Origin: CAG-390 sp964590755 | GTDB taxonomy: Bacteria; Bacillota; Clostridia; Oscillospirales; CAG-272 | Assembly (NCBI GenBank): GCA_964590755.1 | Contig: CAZPYK010000039.1 | Location: forward strand, 1-14,058 | DNA length: 14,058 bases | Direction: 5' to 3' | Part shown: one piece after another, positions 1 to 8,694 of the stretch | Numbering within the stretch: the first letter of the stretch is position 1 | Layout: each line of letters starts with the position of its first letter | The notes under the pieces: generated by a model | Databases searched by the model: none | What the model saw: the letters and a program-made list of their open reading frames with translations, nothing else | What the model was told of the DNA's origin: nothing | Program-made: the position numbers and the translations under genes

Positions 1-53
1 TCTGACGAATTTTCTGACTGCGCAATTGAGCAAAAAGAATTGTGCGGTATTGC

Positions 54-827
54 CTATAATTGTTTGCGCATGCGCTCAAGCGCTCCTTTTTCGAGACGCG
101 AGACCTGCGCTTGAGATATACCTATCTCCGCGGCGATCTCCATCTGAGTCTTGTTTTTGTAAAACCTCATATCGATTATCGACCGTTCGCGTTCGCTCAG
201 GTGTTTCATCGCCTCTGCGAGCGCGATATTTTCAAGCCATGATTCGTCCTGTTCGTTGGTGTCGGAGAGTTGATCCATGACATAGAGCGAATCTCCGTTT
301 TCGCTGTATATCGGTTCGTAAAGCGAGAGCGGTTCGATTATCGCCTCCATGGCGCGAACGACATCCTCTTTTTTCTCGCCCAGCCTTTCGGCAAGCTCTT
401 GCGGGGAGGGCTCGCATTGCTTTTCGCGGATAAGCTCCTCGCGTGCGGTAAGCGCCCTGTACGCAAGATCGCGCATCGAACGACTGACGCGAATGGTATT
501 GTTATCGCGCAGATAGCGGCGTATCTCGCCGATGATCATCGGGACGGCATAGGTCGAAAATTTTAAGCCCAGGTCGAGTTTAAAGTTGTCCACCGCCTTG
601 ATCAGCCCTATGCAGCCGACTTGAAAAAGGTCATCCATGCTTTCGCGCCTGCCAGAAAAGCGTTGTATGACGCTAAGCACCAGGCGCAGATTGCCGTATA
701 TCAGTTCTTCTCTTGCGTGCATGTCTCCCGACTTTGCGCGTTCGAGCAATTGTGTTTTTTCGGCGTCTGTCAGAGTTTTGAGCTTTGCGGTGTTTACGCC
801 GCATATCTCCACCTTGTTATAATACAT
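54..827 (-). CDS. sigG: RNA polymerase sporulation sigma factor SigG
   Basis: Forespore-specific sigma-70 family factor, 257 residues, close to the usual length of about 260. The N-terminus reads NKVEICGVNTAKL, the signature that separates SigG from its paralogue SigF. Region 2 follows (GNLRLVLSVIQRF, DDLFQVGCIGLIKA, KFSTYAVPMIIGEIRRYLRD), then region 3 (RVSRSMRDLAYRAL) and a C-terminal region 4 helix-turn-helix (TQMEIAAEIGISQAQVSRLEKGA). In Bacillus SigG is made under SigF control and drives late forespore genes after engulfment. The frame stays open for about 209 codons upstream of this ATG, but that part is antisense to carD and is not sigma-like, so the start at 827 is preferred. The ribosome site is weak (GGGG about 8 bases upstream). 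The usual upstream partners spoIIGA-sigE are absent: the upstream neighbour is the divergent carD. Confidence 0.95.
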   Translation of the reverse strand: MYYNKVEICGVNTAKLKTLTDAEKTQLLERAKSGDMHAREELIYGNLRLVLSVIQRFSGRRESMDDLFQVGCIGLIKAVDNFKLDLGLKFSTYAVPMIIGEIRRYLRDNNTIRVSRSMRDLAYRALTAREELIREKQCEPSPQELAERLGEKKEDVVRAMEAIIEPLSLYEPIYSENGDSLYVMDQLSDTNEQDESWLENIALAEAMKHLSERERSIIDMRFYKNKTQMEIAAEIGISQAQVSRLEKGALERMRKQL

Positions 828-861
828 CAGGAATACCCCGAAAGAAAAGATTTCATAATGG

Positions 862-891
862 AGTATTATCCCGTGCGGTGTATCGTTATGC
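862..891 (-). promoter_or_regulatory. Candidate SigF/SigG-type promoter of sigG
   Basis: Reading the minus strand, GCATA (891-887) is followed after 15 bases by GGATAATAC (871-863). This resembles the SigF consensus as I recall it (GCATR, about 15 bases, GG-rich then A/T-rich -10), with about two mismatches in the -10. It would start transcription some 30 bases before the sigG ATG. sigG is a SigF target in Bacillus, which fits. The match is by eye and short. Confidence 0.4.
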
Positions 892-971
892 AAAACGTCG
901 GCTTGTATATTTTTGACATCCTCCGGCATGCGTCTGCCGAATAAATATTTTTTGTCGTTCGATTTTTTTGT

Positions 972-1000
972 TTGACAAATCGAAAAAAATATTGTATAAT
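972..1000 (+). promoter_or_regulatory. Perfect-consensus SigA promoter of carD
   Basis: TTGACA (972-977) and TATAAT (995-1000) are separated by exactly 17 bases in very AT-rich DNA, which is the full housekeeping consensus. Transcription should start near 1007, about 43 bases before the carD ATG. An inverted repeat, TTCGATTT (958-965) with AAATCGAA (977-984), surrounds the -35 box and could be an operator, though in such AT-rich DNA it may be chance. Confidence 0.85.
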
Positions 1001-1049
1001 AAATATGTAACAATATTTTAAAATATATTTTTCGGAAGGGAGACAAGTT

Positions 1050-1565
1050 ATGTTTGAGATCGGGGAATTGATCATGTACGGAACAAACGGAGTATGCAGG
1101 GTGGACGGCTTTTGCCATTCGCCGTTTGATGTGAATGATGACAGAGAGTATTATGTTCTCAAACCGCTTTACGATCCTTCCAATCTTGTGATATATACGC
1201 CTGTCGGAAATGATGCGGTGGTGATGCGACGCCTTATATCTCAGGAGAATGCCGAAAAGCTGCTGCGCGATATAGACAATATCGATGCGGTAAAGGTGGA
1301 ATCCGAAAAATCGCGTCGCGACGCCTATCGCGAAGCATTGCGCACGGGAGAGCCGATCAATTACATAAGGATAGTCAAGGCGGTGCGTCGACGTCGCGAG
1401 GAGTTTGGACGCACCAGACGTCGCTTGCCGGATCTTGACATAGATTTTGAGCATTCCGCCTACACCTGCTTGCTCGGTGAGCTTTCCGAGGTGCTCGGCA
1501 AGACCAGAAATGAGATAGATGCTCTGATATCCGAGCTTATCGGACGCAAAAACAAGACGGTTTGA
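1050..1565 (+). CDS. carD: CarD/CdnL-family RNA polymerase-binding transcription regulator
   Basis: Protein of 171 residues. The N-terminal part (about 1-62; FEIGELIMYGTNGVCRV, YYVLKPLYDPSNLVIYTPVG) matches the Tudor-like RNA polymerase interaction domain shared by CarD, CdnL and the Mfd/TRCF proteins. The C-terminal part (about 65-165; REALRTGEPINYIRIVKAV, CLLGELSEVLGKTRNEIDALI) matches the helical DNA-contacting domain. Family members bind the polymerase beta subunit at promoters and alter open-complex stability. The start has a strong ribosome site, GGAAGGGAG at 1034-1042, seven bases before the ATG. The gene stands alone, divergent from sigG and convergent with addA. The protein contains no tryptophan, while actinobacterial CarD uses a Trp to wedge open the promoter bubble; by my alignment Arg89 occupies that position. 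The family assignment is firm; the regulon is unknown. Confidence 0.92.
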   Translation: MFEIGELIMYGTNGVCRVDGFCHSPFDVNDDREYYVLKPLYDPSNLVIYTPVGNDAVVMRRLISQENAEKLLRDIDNIDAVKVESEKSRRDAYREALRTGEPINYIRIVKAVRRRREEFGRTRRRLPDLDIDFEHSAYTCLLGELSEVLGKTRNEIDALISELIGRKNKTV

Positions 1566-1591
1566 ACTCTTAGTTTAACTATCGCTTCGGA

Positions 1592-1648
1592 TCAAAATAT
1601 AATGCGGGCTTATCTCACCGATGTGAGACAGCCCGCATTATATTTTGA
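1592..1648. terminator. Bidirectional terminator between carD and addA, nested hairpin
   Basis: A perfect 19-base inverted repeat (1592-1610 with 1630-1648) has a GC-rich core, GCGGGCT with AGCCCGC, and A/T-rich outer ends that supply a U-rich 3' arm on both strands. Inside its loop is a second stem, TCTCAC (1613-1618) with GTGAGA (1623-1628) around CGAT. It starts 26 bases after the carD stop and lies 10 bases after the addA stop, so it can end both convergent transcripts. The inner stem recurs at 10531-10546. Confidence 0.88.
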
Positions 1649-1658
1649 ATATATTTTG

Positions 1659-4600
1659 TCACAAAAGCTCAATTGTGTCGCCAAGGTGCAGGGAATATAT
1701 TACCATTCTGTCCGGGCGACGTCCGATCAGCTGTTCGAGCGCCGTTGCATAATAACCCAGCTGCTCGGAATGCGCGGCGATAAGCTTTTTTGCCGCCGCG
1801 GCTTTATCAGCGCGCTCGGATCGCGTTAGGCGGTCGGTCTTATAATCGCACAGAACCACGCTGCCGTCGCTGTCCTCAAAGAAAAGATCGATGACGCCTT
1901 GAACGAGGAGCTTTTCGTCATTCTCGGCTCTTGCGAGCTCGCCGTCGAGCGCAAATTGCGAGGCGGGCATCAGAACATTGAAGCGTTGCTCGCGATGAAG
2001 CGTGCGCGCTTTTCTTATCTCGTCGAGAAGTGCGCTGCGTGAGAAGTTCACCAGCTCGTCGCGGCGCAGCAGCTCGGCGTTAAAGGCGGACAAAAATCCG
2101 CGCGACACAAGACGCTCCGCTTCGCGATCGACAGCCTCACGTGTGCCGTCAAGACACGAAAAATCGCAAAACTGCAAAAAAAGGTGAGTTGCGGTGCCTC
2201 TTTCCGCGGCAAGCCTTCCGGCATCCGCTTCGCCGGCCGGGTCCGACATGAAGGTCGGGATGCGCTCCGCCGCATCTGTCGCCTCGACACGACTTAAAAG
2301 ATCTGCTGCTTCAAGCTCGCTCACGTCGTCAAGCACTCCGGGGTAAAGCCGTGAGACGGACAACTTTGCCGGTATCGCCGAAAGGTGGCTGTATGGATAA
2401 GCATACTCTATGCGTTTGCGGAGAGTTTCTTTCAAATGTGAAATGTCGTCGGTGTCGTCGGTGCTCGTTTGCGGTATCGATGATGTGTCGGACCGGGGAA
2501 TATCATCAATATCTGTCAGCCTTTGAATGCTGCAGAATTCCGAGGCGTTCGGACATTCCGACAATGCCGCCAGGATCCAGTGTATGCGGCTTCGCGCTCC
2601 GATGACCGAGGTGCGTCCGCCGCGATGTGCAAGCTTTTCGGCGTCGGCAAGCAGCTTGTCCGCGCCGGGCTTTCCCGAGTCGGCGGTGATCACCAGCTTT
2701 TCTTTTGCGCGTGTCATGGCAACGTACAATATCCTGATCTCCTCCTCGTCGGTCAGCGCACTTATGTGCGCGGCTATGGCGCGTCGCATCGGGGGATCAA
2801 GCTTGGATATGCCGTCCCCGAGTGACAGGCGCAGCGCCATGCCGCGCGAAGATGAAAAGACGAGATCTTTGGTTGCATCGCGACGGTTGAATTTTCTGCC
2901 CATTCCGACAAGAAATACAATGGGGAATTCAAGCCCCTTGGATTTATGTATCGTCATTATGCTTACCGCTTGACGTTCACCGGATATTTCGAGCTCCTGC
3001 TTTACGCCTTCGGAGATCATGCCGTTGATATGGGAAACGAATTCGGAGAGACCGTGAAATACCGATGCATTGAAGCTTCTGGCGTATTCGTAAAGCCGTT
3101 GCAGGCTGATGCGACGTTCCGCGGGAGGACGGCGACGCGTATCCTCGTTTGAACCTGCGTATGTAAGCGCCGAGGTGTCGCTCCATATGCGGCGTATCAG
3201 CTTGTCGACCGGCATCGCCTCGGCATATCTGCGCCACTTTGACAATTTTTCGATGATGACGGTGCATTTCTTCGCAAGCTCGCGATCCTCTCCCGAGTCG
3301 GCATAATCGCATATCGAATCGTAAAGCGAGCTGTCGGTCCCGAGGCTTCTGACGCGTACCAGATCGTTCAGCGAAAGCTCGAATATCGGTGACTTTGCCG
3401 CCGCCGCCAACGGTATATCGCGCTGTGGGTTATCTATAGCCGTCAAAAGGCTTGTGAACATGAGGACCTCCGGGTTGGCAAAAAGATCCTCGCCGGCACT
3501 GTTGGCATTCGGTATACCGCGGGCGGAAAGTGACGAGGATATCGCGGCGGCAAGCGGCTTTGAGCGCGCGAGCACGGCGATATCTCCGACAGGAGTGCCG
3601 GCGTTCACCATCGATGCGATGCGTGCGGTTATGTATGATACCTCAAGAGCTTCGCCGCTCTCGTCGTTTTCGTCGGAATCGTCGGAATCGTCGGTGTCGG
3701 CGGCGTCATCGGTTTCGTCTTTTCGGTCTGTCAGAATAAGCTCGATCTTGTCGGAGGCTTCGCCCGGCTCCCCGCGTGAAAAAATCAGGTCATCCTCGGG
3801 ACGGTAGCCTATGCCGTGTTCGCCCGGGGCGTTCTCCGAGCGCGAAAACAAGAATGACGAGACTGCGTTGGTGAATTTCACTATCTTTTCCGAGCATCTG
3901 AAGTTTTCCGACATGAATATCGCCCCGGGGGCGATATCCGCTTTTTCGGTAACGGCGGAAAATCGGCGGCGGTAATCGGCGAATATCGACGGGTCTGCGC
4001 CGCGAAATGCATAAATGCTCTGCTTTATGTCTCCGACCATGAAAAGCGAGTCCGGGCGGGATATGGCTCGGAATATCGCGTCCTGCACCGGGTCGGTGTC
4101 TTGATATTCGTCAACGAATATTTCGCTCAGCCGTTCGCGCCAGCTGTCGGCTATCGGGGTGGGTGAGCCGTCGGCGGCTATGAGCAGTGTGTAAGCGTAT
4201 TCTCGGATATCGGAGAATTCACAGACCGAGCGAGTGCGTTTTTCATCCGAAAATGCCGCCTTCGCAAAGACCAAAAAGCGCGAAAGTGCTCTCAGTAAGC
4301 GTGCGCTTTCTTTTTGCGCTTTTTCAATATCCTCTGCGGGCATGGTGAAGTATTTGTTTTTTACGTCGGATATGGCACCGTGCCCGATCTTTTTTCGTAT
4401 ATTTGCCAGCTCGTCGGCACGGGGCGGCTTTTCGCCTTTTTTGATCGACGGCAAACGCATCGGCGAGTGGTCTGCGGCGATCTGCCGCAAGGCCTTTTCG
4501 TCGCGTGCGACGGTTGCCTCAAGCAGTGCCGAGAGAGTGTCAAGGTCATACAAGAATGCCGCAGCGTATCCCGTGGGATATCGAGGGTCGCCTTCTATCT

Positions 4601-5306
4601 CCGACAAAGCATGGCGCAGAGCGACTGCGGCATCTGCCAGCTCGTCGTACAGCACATCGCTCAGGCAGGCTCCCGCGCGGCTCTCCAAAAAAGGTCTTTC
4701 CGCCTCCGCTTCCAAAATGAGTGCATCATCGGCGGGAGTCATCATTCCGCGCGGAAGGCATTCAAGCTTTGAGGTGAGGCTTATAAATATGTCCGCAAGT
4801 CCGCGATCTCCGCGCGCACCGGACAATGAATCGGCAAGATCGGGGAAGTCGGGGTCTGTTTCATAAAAATGCGCTATGGCGTTTTGCATACATTCGCGCC
4901 TGAGCGTGACGAGCTCGGCGGGATCCGCAATGCGGAAGGTCGCGGGGAGCCCGAGTCTTTGAAAATTTTCGCGAACGACGTCGAGGTAAAACGAATCTAT
5001 GGTGCAGATGCGTGCGCCGCCGAGCAGAGCGAGCTGTGAGGAGAGGTGTCTGTTTGTCGGGTCCTTTGCCAGCTCGGCGGAAAGTGCTGCGCCTATGCGG
5101 GTGCGCAACTCTCCCGCCGCCGCGCGCGTGAAGGTCACCACCAGCATGTTCGATATATCCGCCGGGTGCTCGCGGTCGGTCAGCTCTCTGATTATCCGCT
5201 CGGTCAGGGTCGCGGTCTTTCCGGATCCGGCGGCGGCGGAGATGAGCAGTGTTCTGCCGTGCGTTTCGATCGCGCGGCTTTGAGCTTGTGTGAATTTTAC
5301 GGCCAT
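1659..5306 (-). CDS. addA: Helicase-exonuclease AddAB, subunit AddA
   Basis: UvrD-like helicase fused to a C-terminal RecB-type nuclease, 1215 residues, near the family norm. AddA with AddB resects double-strand breaks until a Chi-type site and prepares 3' ends for RecA. Visible motifs: Walker A SAAAGSGKTATL (23-34), motif Ia VVTFTRAAAGELRTRI, motif II DEYQD (about 399-403), motif III GDIKQSIYAFRG (about 424-435), motif IV SENFRCSEKIV, motif V TIHKSKGLEFP (about 784-795), motif VI LYVAMTRAKEK (about 859-869). The nuclease residues are Asp1140 (GVIDLFF) and Asp1154/Lys1156 in DYKTD. A very acidic D/S/E stretch at about 526-550 is a low-complexity linker encoded by a nonamer repeat. Second gene of the addBA operon, 61 bases after addB. 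The likely ribosome site (AAAGGA) is rather far, about 12 bases, from the ATG. Confidence 0.97.
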   Translation of the reverse strand: MAVKFTQAQSRAIETHGRTLLISAAAGSGKTATLTERIIRELTDREHPADISNMLVVTFTRAAAGELRTRIGAALSAELAKDPTNRHLSSQLALLGGARICTIDSFYLDVVRENFQRLGLPATFRIADPAELVTLRRECMQNAIAHFYETDPDFPDLADSLSGARGDRGLADIFISLTSKLECLPRGMMTPADDALILEAEAERPFLESRAGACLSDVLYDELADAAVALRHALSEIEGDPRYPTGYAAAFLYDLDTLSALLEATVARDEKALRQIAADHSPMRLPSIKKGEKPPRADELANIRKKIGHGAISDVKNKYFTMPAEDIEKAQKESARLLRALSRFLVFAKAAFSDEKRTRSVCEFSDIREYAYTLLIAADGSPTPIADSWRERLSEIFVDEYQDTDPVQDAIFRAISRPDSLFMVGDIKQSIYAFRGADPSIFADYRRRFSAVTEKADIAPGAIFMSENFRCSEKIVKFTNAVSSFLFSRSENAPGEHGIGYRPEDDLIFSRGEPGEASDKIELILTDRKDETDDAADTDDSDDSDENDESGEALEVSYITARIASMVNAGTPVGDIAVLARSKPLAAAISSSLSARGIPNANSAGEDLFANPEVLMFTSLLTAIDNPQRDIPLAAAAKSPIFELSLNDLVRVRSLGTDSSLYDSICDYADSGEDRELAKKCTVIIEKLSKWRRYAEAMPVDKLIRRIWSDTSALTYAGSNEDTRRRPPAERRISLQRLYEYARSFNASVFHGLSEFVSHINGMISEGVKQELEISGERQAVSIMTIHKSKGLEFPIVFLVGMGRKFNRRDATKDLVFSSSRGMALRLSLGDGISKLDPPMRRAIAAHISALTDEEEIRILYVAMTRAKEKLVITADSGKPGADKLLADAEKLAHRGGRTSVIGARSRIHWILAALSECPNASEFCSIQRLTDIDDIPRSDTSSIPQTSTDDTDDISHLKETLRKRIEYAYPYSHLSAIPAKLSVSRLYPGVLDDVSELEAADLLSRVEATDAAERIPTFMSDPAGEADAGRLAAERGTATHLFLQFCDFSCLDGTREAVDREAERLVSRGFLSAFNAELLRRDELVNFSRSALLDEIRKARTLHREQRFNVLMPASQFALDGELARAENDEKLLVQGVIDLFFEDSDGSVVLCDYKTDRLTRSERADKAAAAKKLIAAHSEQLGYYATALEQLIGRRPDRMVIYSLHLGDTIELL
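3661..3705. repeat. Degenerate nonamer tandem repeat inside addA
   Basis: Five consecutive nine-base units resemble TCGTCGGAA: TCGTCGTTT, TCGTCGGAA twice, TCGTCGGTG, TCGGCGGCG. On the coding (minus) strand they encode an Asp/Ser/Glu-rich acidic run of AddA at about residues 535-549. The unit length is a multiple of three, so copy changes would keep the frame. Confidence 0.75.
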
Positions 5307-5367
5307 TGTTGTGAACGATCCTTTCGCGGTAAGCGTCCTTGCGGATGCTTTACCGAGGCTGAACTCT

Positions 5368-8300
5368 TCATGTTTCTTTCTTTTTGCAGGCGTTCCTGCA
5401 CACGGATGAATACGGGCAGTAATTGCAAACCGCGGAGCCGTCCGGCTCTTTGTGCGGCACGGCGCAAGCCTTGCCGCCGCGCATTTCCGTTGCGATGCGC
5501 GTCACTGTTTCTTCGAGTGTGTCGAAAAGTGATCTCATCCCATCGGCGTTTACTATGGCAGACGACGGCGCACCGCTTTTTGTGTATTTCACGCCCTGCA
5601 TAAAGTGCGTGTCGCCGTCGGCGGACAGGGCTTTGAACACATCTTCGCGTTCGAGCACGAGCCCCGAGCGCTTTATCGAGCGGCGTATGAGCGACGCCGT
5701 TTCGTCTGCCGATCTGTAGCGGTCGAGCGGGAGTGTTTTCAGATCCGCCGAGATGTAGGTTATTGCCGCGGGCACGGGGGTCGGACCGAAGCTGTCGTTT
5801 CGTGCGGCGTACTTGCCGCCGGTCAGGGCGTAAAGATACAGAGGCATCTGCATTCCGAAGCCATTCTTAAAGCCTTCGAATGAAAAATCCTTCTTTCCGG
5901 TCTTGTAATCGACAACTCTTATAAGCGTCTCGCCCTCCGACGACCGCGTCGTGTCAACTCGGTCGATCTTCCCGCGCAATATCGCGGTGCCGCCGTCCCG
6001 AAGCGGAAAGCGCGGAGCGGGGATACCGCCCAAGCCGCCTATCGGAAGTTCAAGCGCCGCGGGGCGAAAACTGCCGGAGGCAAATTCGTCGAATATATCG
6101 GAAAGCAGGATCCGAGATCCCTTTTTGAGGCGCTCTATCGTGTGTTTTGTGCGCGCGTTATCTGCGGCACTGCCCAAAGATTCTATATATTTTGTTGTGA
6201 TATCATCGAGCAGTGCCGCTGTTCTCGTCTCGTTCGGACGCGCCCCCGCGATGATATCGCTCGCTGTTGCGGAGAGAAAGCGTTCGAGTACATGGTGCAC
6301 GTATGTACCCATTATGGAATAATCCAGCTCGGCGCGTTCATCGTCGCGAAGACGCAGAATGAACCTCATATAGTATCCGTACGGACAATTGAGATATGCT
6401 TCGAGCTTTGTCTGTGTCAGATCGACCGTGTCTCCGAATGCCCCGTGAGCGACCGAGGCGGATATGCGGTCTTTTTCGGATGTGAGCGGAAGCTGCGCGG
6501 CGCGCAGTATGTGCGCGTCTTCCGGACTGTCTGAGATATATCCTTCAAGCGCTTTCCCAACGGCTGTGCCGCGGCAGAGCGAAAGATACTCAAGCGCTCC
6601 CGCGCGGCTCCATATGCGATCGATGGGAGTAATATCCTTTTCGGTCCTTACTTTGATGTAAGGAAACATTAACTTGAAGCGCAAAAACGCGGAGGAGGGA
6701 AGACAGGATGAGCCTGAGGCATCCGTCAAATGAGTTGAGAGTATAAGTCGCTCGGAGGGTACCGATATCGCCCTGAGCAGAAAATGCTGTTCGTCGGATG
6801 CGAAGGTCTCGGCATCGGAATCGAGTCCGAGCTCGGTCTCCGCGAGAAAACGGCGATCGCGATCGGTCAAGAGGCCTCCGCCGGCGGAATTTTTCGGAAA
6901 TTCGCCGTCCGTCATGCCGATAAGAACGGCGCATTTGCGCTCTCCGGCGCGCAACATGTTCGCAGAGCCTATCATCACCTCGTCACATCCGGTCGGGATG
7001 CTTCCGAGTTCGGCGGCATCGAAGGCAAGTCGCAGTGCCGCGCAGAAAATATCCGTCGTCGGCTTTTCGGTGAAAACGTCGCAAACGCATTCCATGGCAT
7101 CTATGGCCGAGTCGTACAGCCTCAACAGCTCGTCCGCTTCGCGTCGGTCGCCATCGGCGAGCGCTCGCGCCGCGTATGAGCGCAGTGTCTCACGCATTTC
7201 GCATGATTGCATGTACCGCCAAACGGCGCGGCAGACCTCGATGTTGCTGTTCGCCGCATCGATCGACGCAAAAAGCAGGGTCAGCCTGTCGCGCAACGTG
7301 CGTCTGACACGATTGGCGCACTCAAGCGTTTCCTCTCCGCGTCGGCTCATGCGTGCGGAATAGCCGTCGGGGTCCATGCTCCAATCCGTGTCGGAATAAA
7401 ATGAGCTTCCGTTGATATTCCATTTTTCGATATATGCTTCGAATATGTCGATGTCACGCGCCGGAATGCCGCAAAGCCCTGTCTTGAGGTGTGCGATCAC
7501 ATCCGCGCGACGCCAGCCGTAGAGTTTGATCCTGAGTGCCGACAGTATCGCTCCGGCAAGCGGACGGGATGAAAATCCGGTCTTTTCGGATAAAAAGCAG
7601 GGGATCCCGTTTTTCTTCAGAGATACGTCTATCATTCCGCGATATTTTTCCGCATCTCCCGCGATGATGGCGATATCGCGGCAACGGTATCCGCTCATGA
7701 TCAGCTCCTTGATGCGCGCGGATACAATGTCACATTCGGAATACGGATCGGCAAGTGCGAGCAGTTCGATGTGTCCGCGCTCCTCGTCGGGAACAGGGTG
7801 CGCGACGGCACTTTCGGCGGCATAGTCCGTTGCGGCGCGCAATTCGGCGTTTTTCGCGCGTTTGTTTTCGCCGAGCGTTATCAGCTCGGGTGTGATACCG
7901 AGAGCCGATGCATCTCTGCGAAGGCGCGACGAGCATTTGTGTGAGGACAGCGCGGCGAGCGAGCGATCGGACGGGGAGGCGGCAGGCAGCGTGATGACCA
8001 CCTCGTCGGCTTGCCGCATTATAAGCTTGATCACTCGGTGCTCTTGACCTGTAAATCCGGAAAATGAGTCGATGTATACAGAGGCACCGCAAAAATAGTC
8101 TCCGCTCTCTTCCAGCAGTGCCGAAAGCCTGTCCGGGTCGTCGGCGGAGTCGGCGAAGCGTTCTCCGAGCAGAGCGGAATATGTGCTGTAGATAACGGCA
8201 AGATCGCCCAGCTTGCGCCCGAGCGCGCCCGTCTCGCTTTCGCGCAGAGAGAATCTGTTCGCCGTTTCGCGCAGTGCCTCGGGATGTATTCCGCACGCCT

Positions 8301-8682
8301 TGAATTCCTTGACGGCGGTGAGCATGGCAAGCGGCAGAGACGGATCTTGCGCGGCACGATCTCCGTATTCGGACAGCAACGGTGCCGCTTCGCGTATCGC
8401 ACGCCACATGAACAGCAGCTTGCGGCTTTTGTCCGCATAGTTATACACCAGACCGCCGCGCTCTCTGAAGACTCGGTTGGCAAGACGCGAAAAGTTCAGC
8501 GCTTCGATATACAGCTGAGAGGCTGCGGGCAGACGCTCTGCAAGCTCTCTTTCGACATCGACTGTCTGCTGCTCCGGAACGATAAGAAAGGCGCGGCGAC
8601 CGTGCTCGGCGTCGGAAAGCAAACGCGACATTATGTAAGCGGTCTTCCCGGAGCCCGGGATGCCGTAAATGAATTCCACCAT
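5368..8682 (-). CDS. addB: Helicase-exonuclease AddAB, subunit AddB
   Basis: AddB/RexB-type subunit, 1104 residues. The N-terminus has an intact Walker A (GIPGSGKT, 7-14). The C-terminal RecB-like nuclease domain shows GTYVHHVLERF (about 791-801), GKIDRVD with Asp906, and DYKTGK with Asp925/Lys927. Four cysteines expected to hold the [4Fe-4S] cluster are present: Cys766 (NCPYGYYMRF) and Cys1086, Cys1089, Cys1095 (CNYCPYSSVC). In the family AddB recognises Chi and cuts the 5'-ended strand, while its helicase part is usually inactive. The frame extends 26 codons further upstream, but MVEFIYGIPGSGKT at 8682 has a proper ribosome site (GAGGG, seven bases away) and places the P-loop where it normally lies, so that start is chosen. 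First gene of the addB-addA operon. Confidence 0.96.
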   Translation of the reverse strand: MVEFIYGIPGSGKTAYIMSRLLSDAEHGRRAFLIVPEQQTVDVERELAERLPAASQLYIEALNFSRLANRVFRERGGLVYNYADKSRKLLFMWRAIREAAPLLSEYGDRAAQDPSLPLAMLTAVKEFKACGIHPEALRETANRFSLRESETGALGRKLGDLAVIYSTYSALLGERFADSADDPDRLSALLEESGDYFCGASVYIDSFSGFTGQEHRVIKLIMRQADEVVITLPAASPSDRSLAALSSHKCSSRLRRDASALGITPELITLGENKRAKNAELRAATDYAAESAVAHPVPDEERGHIELLALADPYSECDIVSARIKELIMSGYRCRDIAIIAGDAEKYRGMIDVSLKKNGIPCFLSEKTGFSSRPLAGAILSALRIKLYGWRRADVIAHLKTGLCGIPARDIDIFEAYIEKWNINGSSFYSDTDWSMDPDGYSARMSRRGEETLECANRVRRTLRDRLTLLFASIDAANSNIEVCRAVWRYMQSCEMRETLRSYAARALADGDRREADELLRLYDSAIDAMECVCDVFTEKPTTDIFCAALRLAFDAAELGSIPTGCDEVMIGSANMLRAGERKCAVLIGMTDGEFPKNSAGGGLLTDRDRRFLAETELGLDSDAETFASDEQHFLLRAISVPSERLILSTHLTDASGSSCLPSSAFLRFKLMFPYIKVRTEKDITPIDRIWSRAGALEYLSLCRGTAVGKALEGYISDSPEDAHILRAAQLPLTSEKDRISASVAHGAFGDTVDLTQTKLEAYLNCPYGYYMRFILRLRDDERAELDYSIMGTYVHHVLERFLSATASDIIAGARPNETRTAALLDDITTKYIESLGSAADNARTKHTIERLKKGSRILLSDIFDEFASGSFRPAALELPIGGLGGIPAPRFPLRDGGTAILRGKIDRVDTTRSSEGETLIRVVDYKTGKKDFSFEGFKNGFGMQMPLYLYALTGGKYAARNDSFGPTPVPAAITYISADLKTLPLDRYRSADETASLIRRSIKRSGLVLEREDVFKALSADGDTHFMQGVKYTKSGAPSSAIVNADGMRSLFDTLEETVTRIATEMRGGKACAVPHKEPDGSAVCNYCPYSSVCRNACKKKET

Positions 8683-8689
8683 GTCTGTA

Positions 8690-8694
8690 CCCTC
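8690..8694 (-). promoter_or_regulatory. Ribosome binding site deciding the addB start
   Basis: On the minus strand GAGGG lies seven bases before the ATG at 8682. The upstream ATG candidate at 8760 lies within the probable leader and would add 26 residues not expected before the P-loop. Confidence 0.75.

Noticed and set aside
20..45. Possible terminator hairpin after sigG (GCGCAATT with AATTGTGC)
   Set aside because: The stem is short with a G-T pair and a 10-base loop, and no T-run follows on the minus strand, so it is too weak to call.
828..1454. Upstream extension of the sigG reading frame by about 209 codons
   Set aside because: It is antisense to carD, shows no sigma factor homology, and the SigG signature NKVEICGV begins directly after the ATG at 827.
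4234..4866. Plus-strand open frame of 210 codons
   Set aside because: It is a Ser/Ala-rich antisense shadow of addA.
7730..8407. Minus-strand open frame of 225 codons in a second frame within addB
   Set aside because: It is an Arg/Ala-rich shadow of the addB frame caused by codon composition, with no homology.
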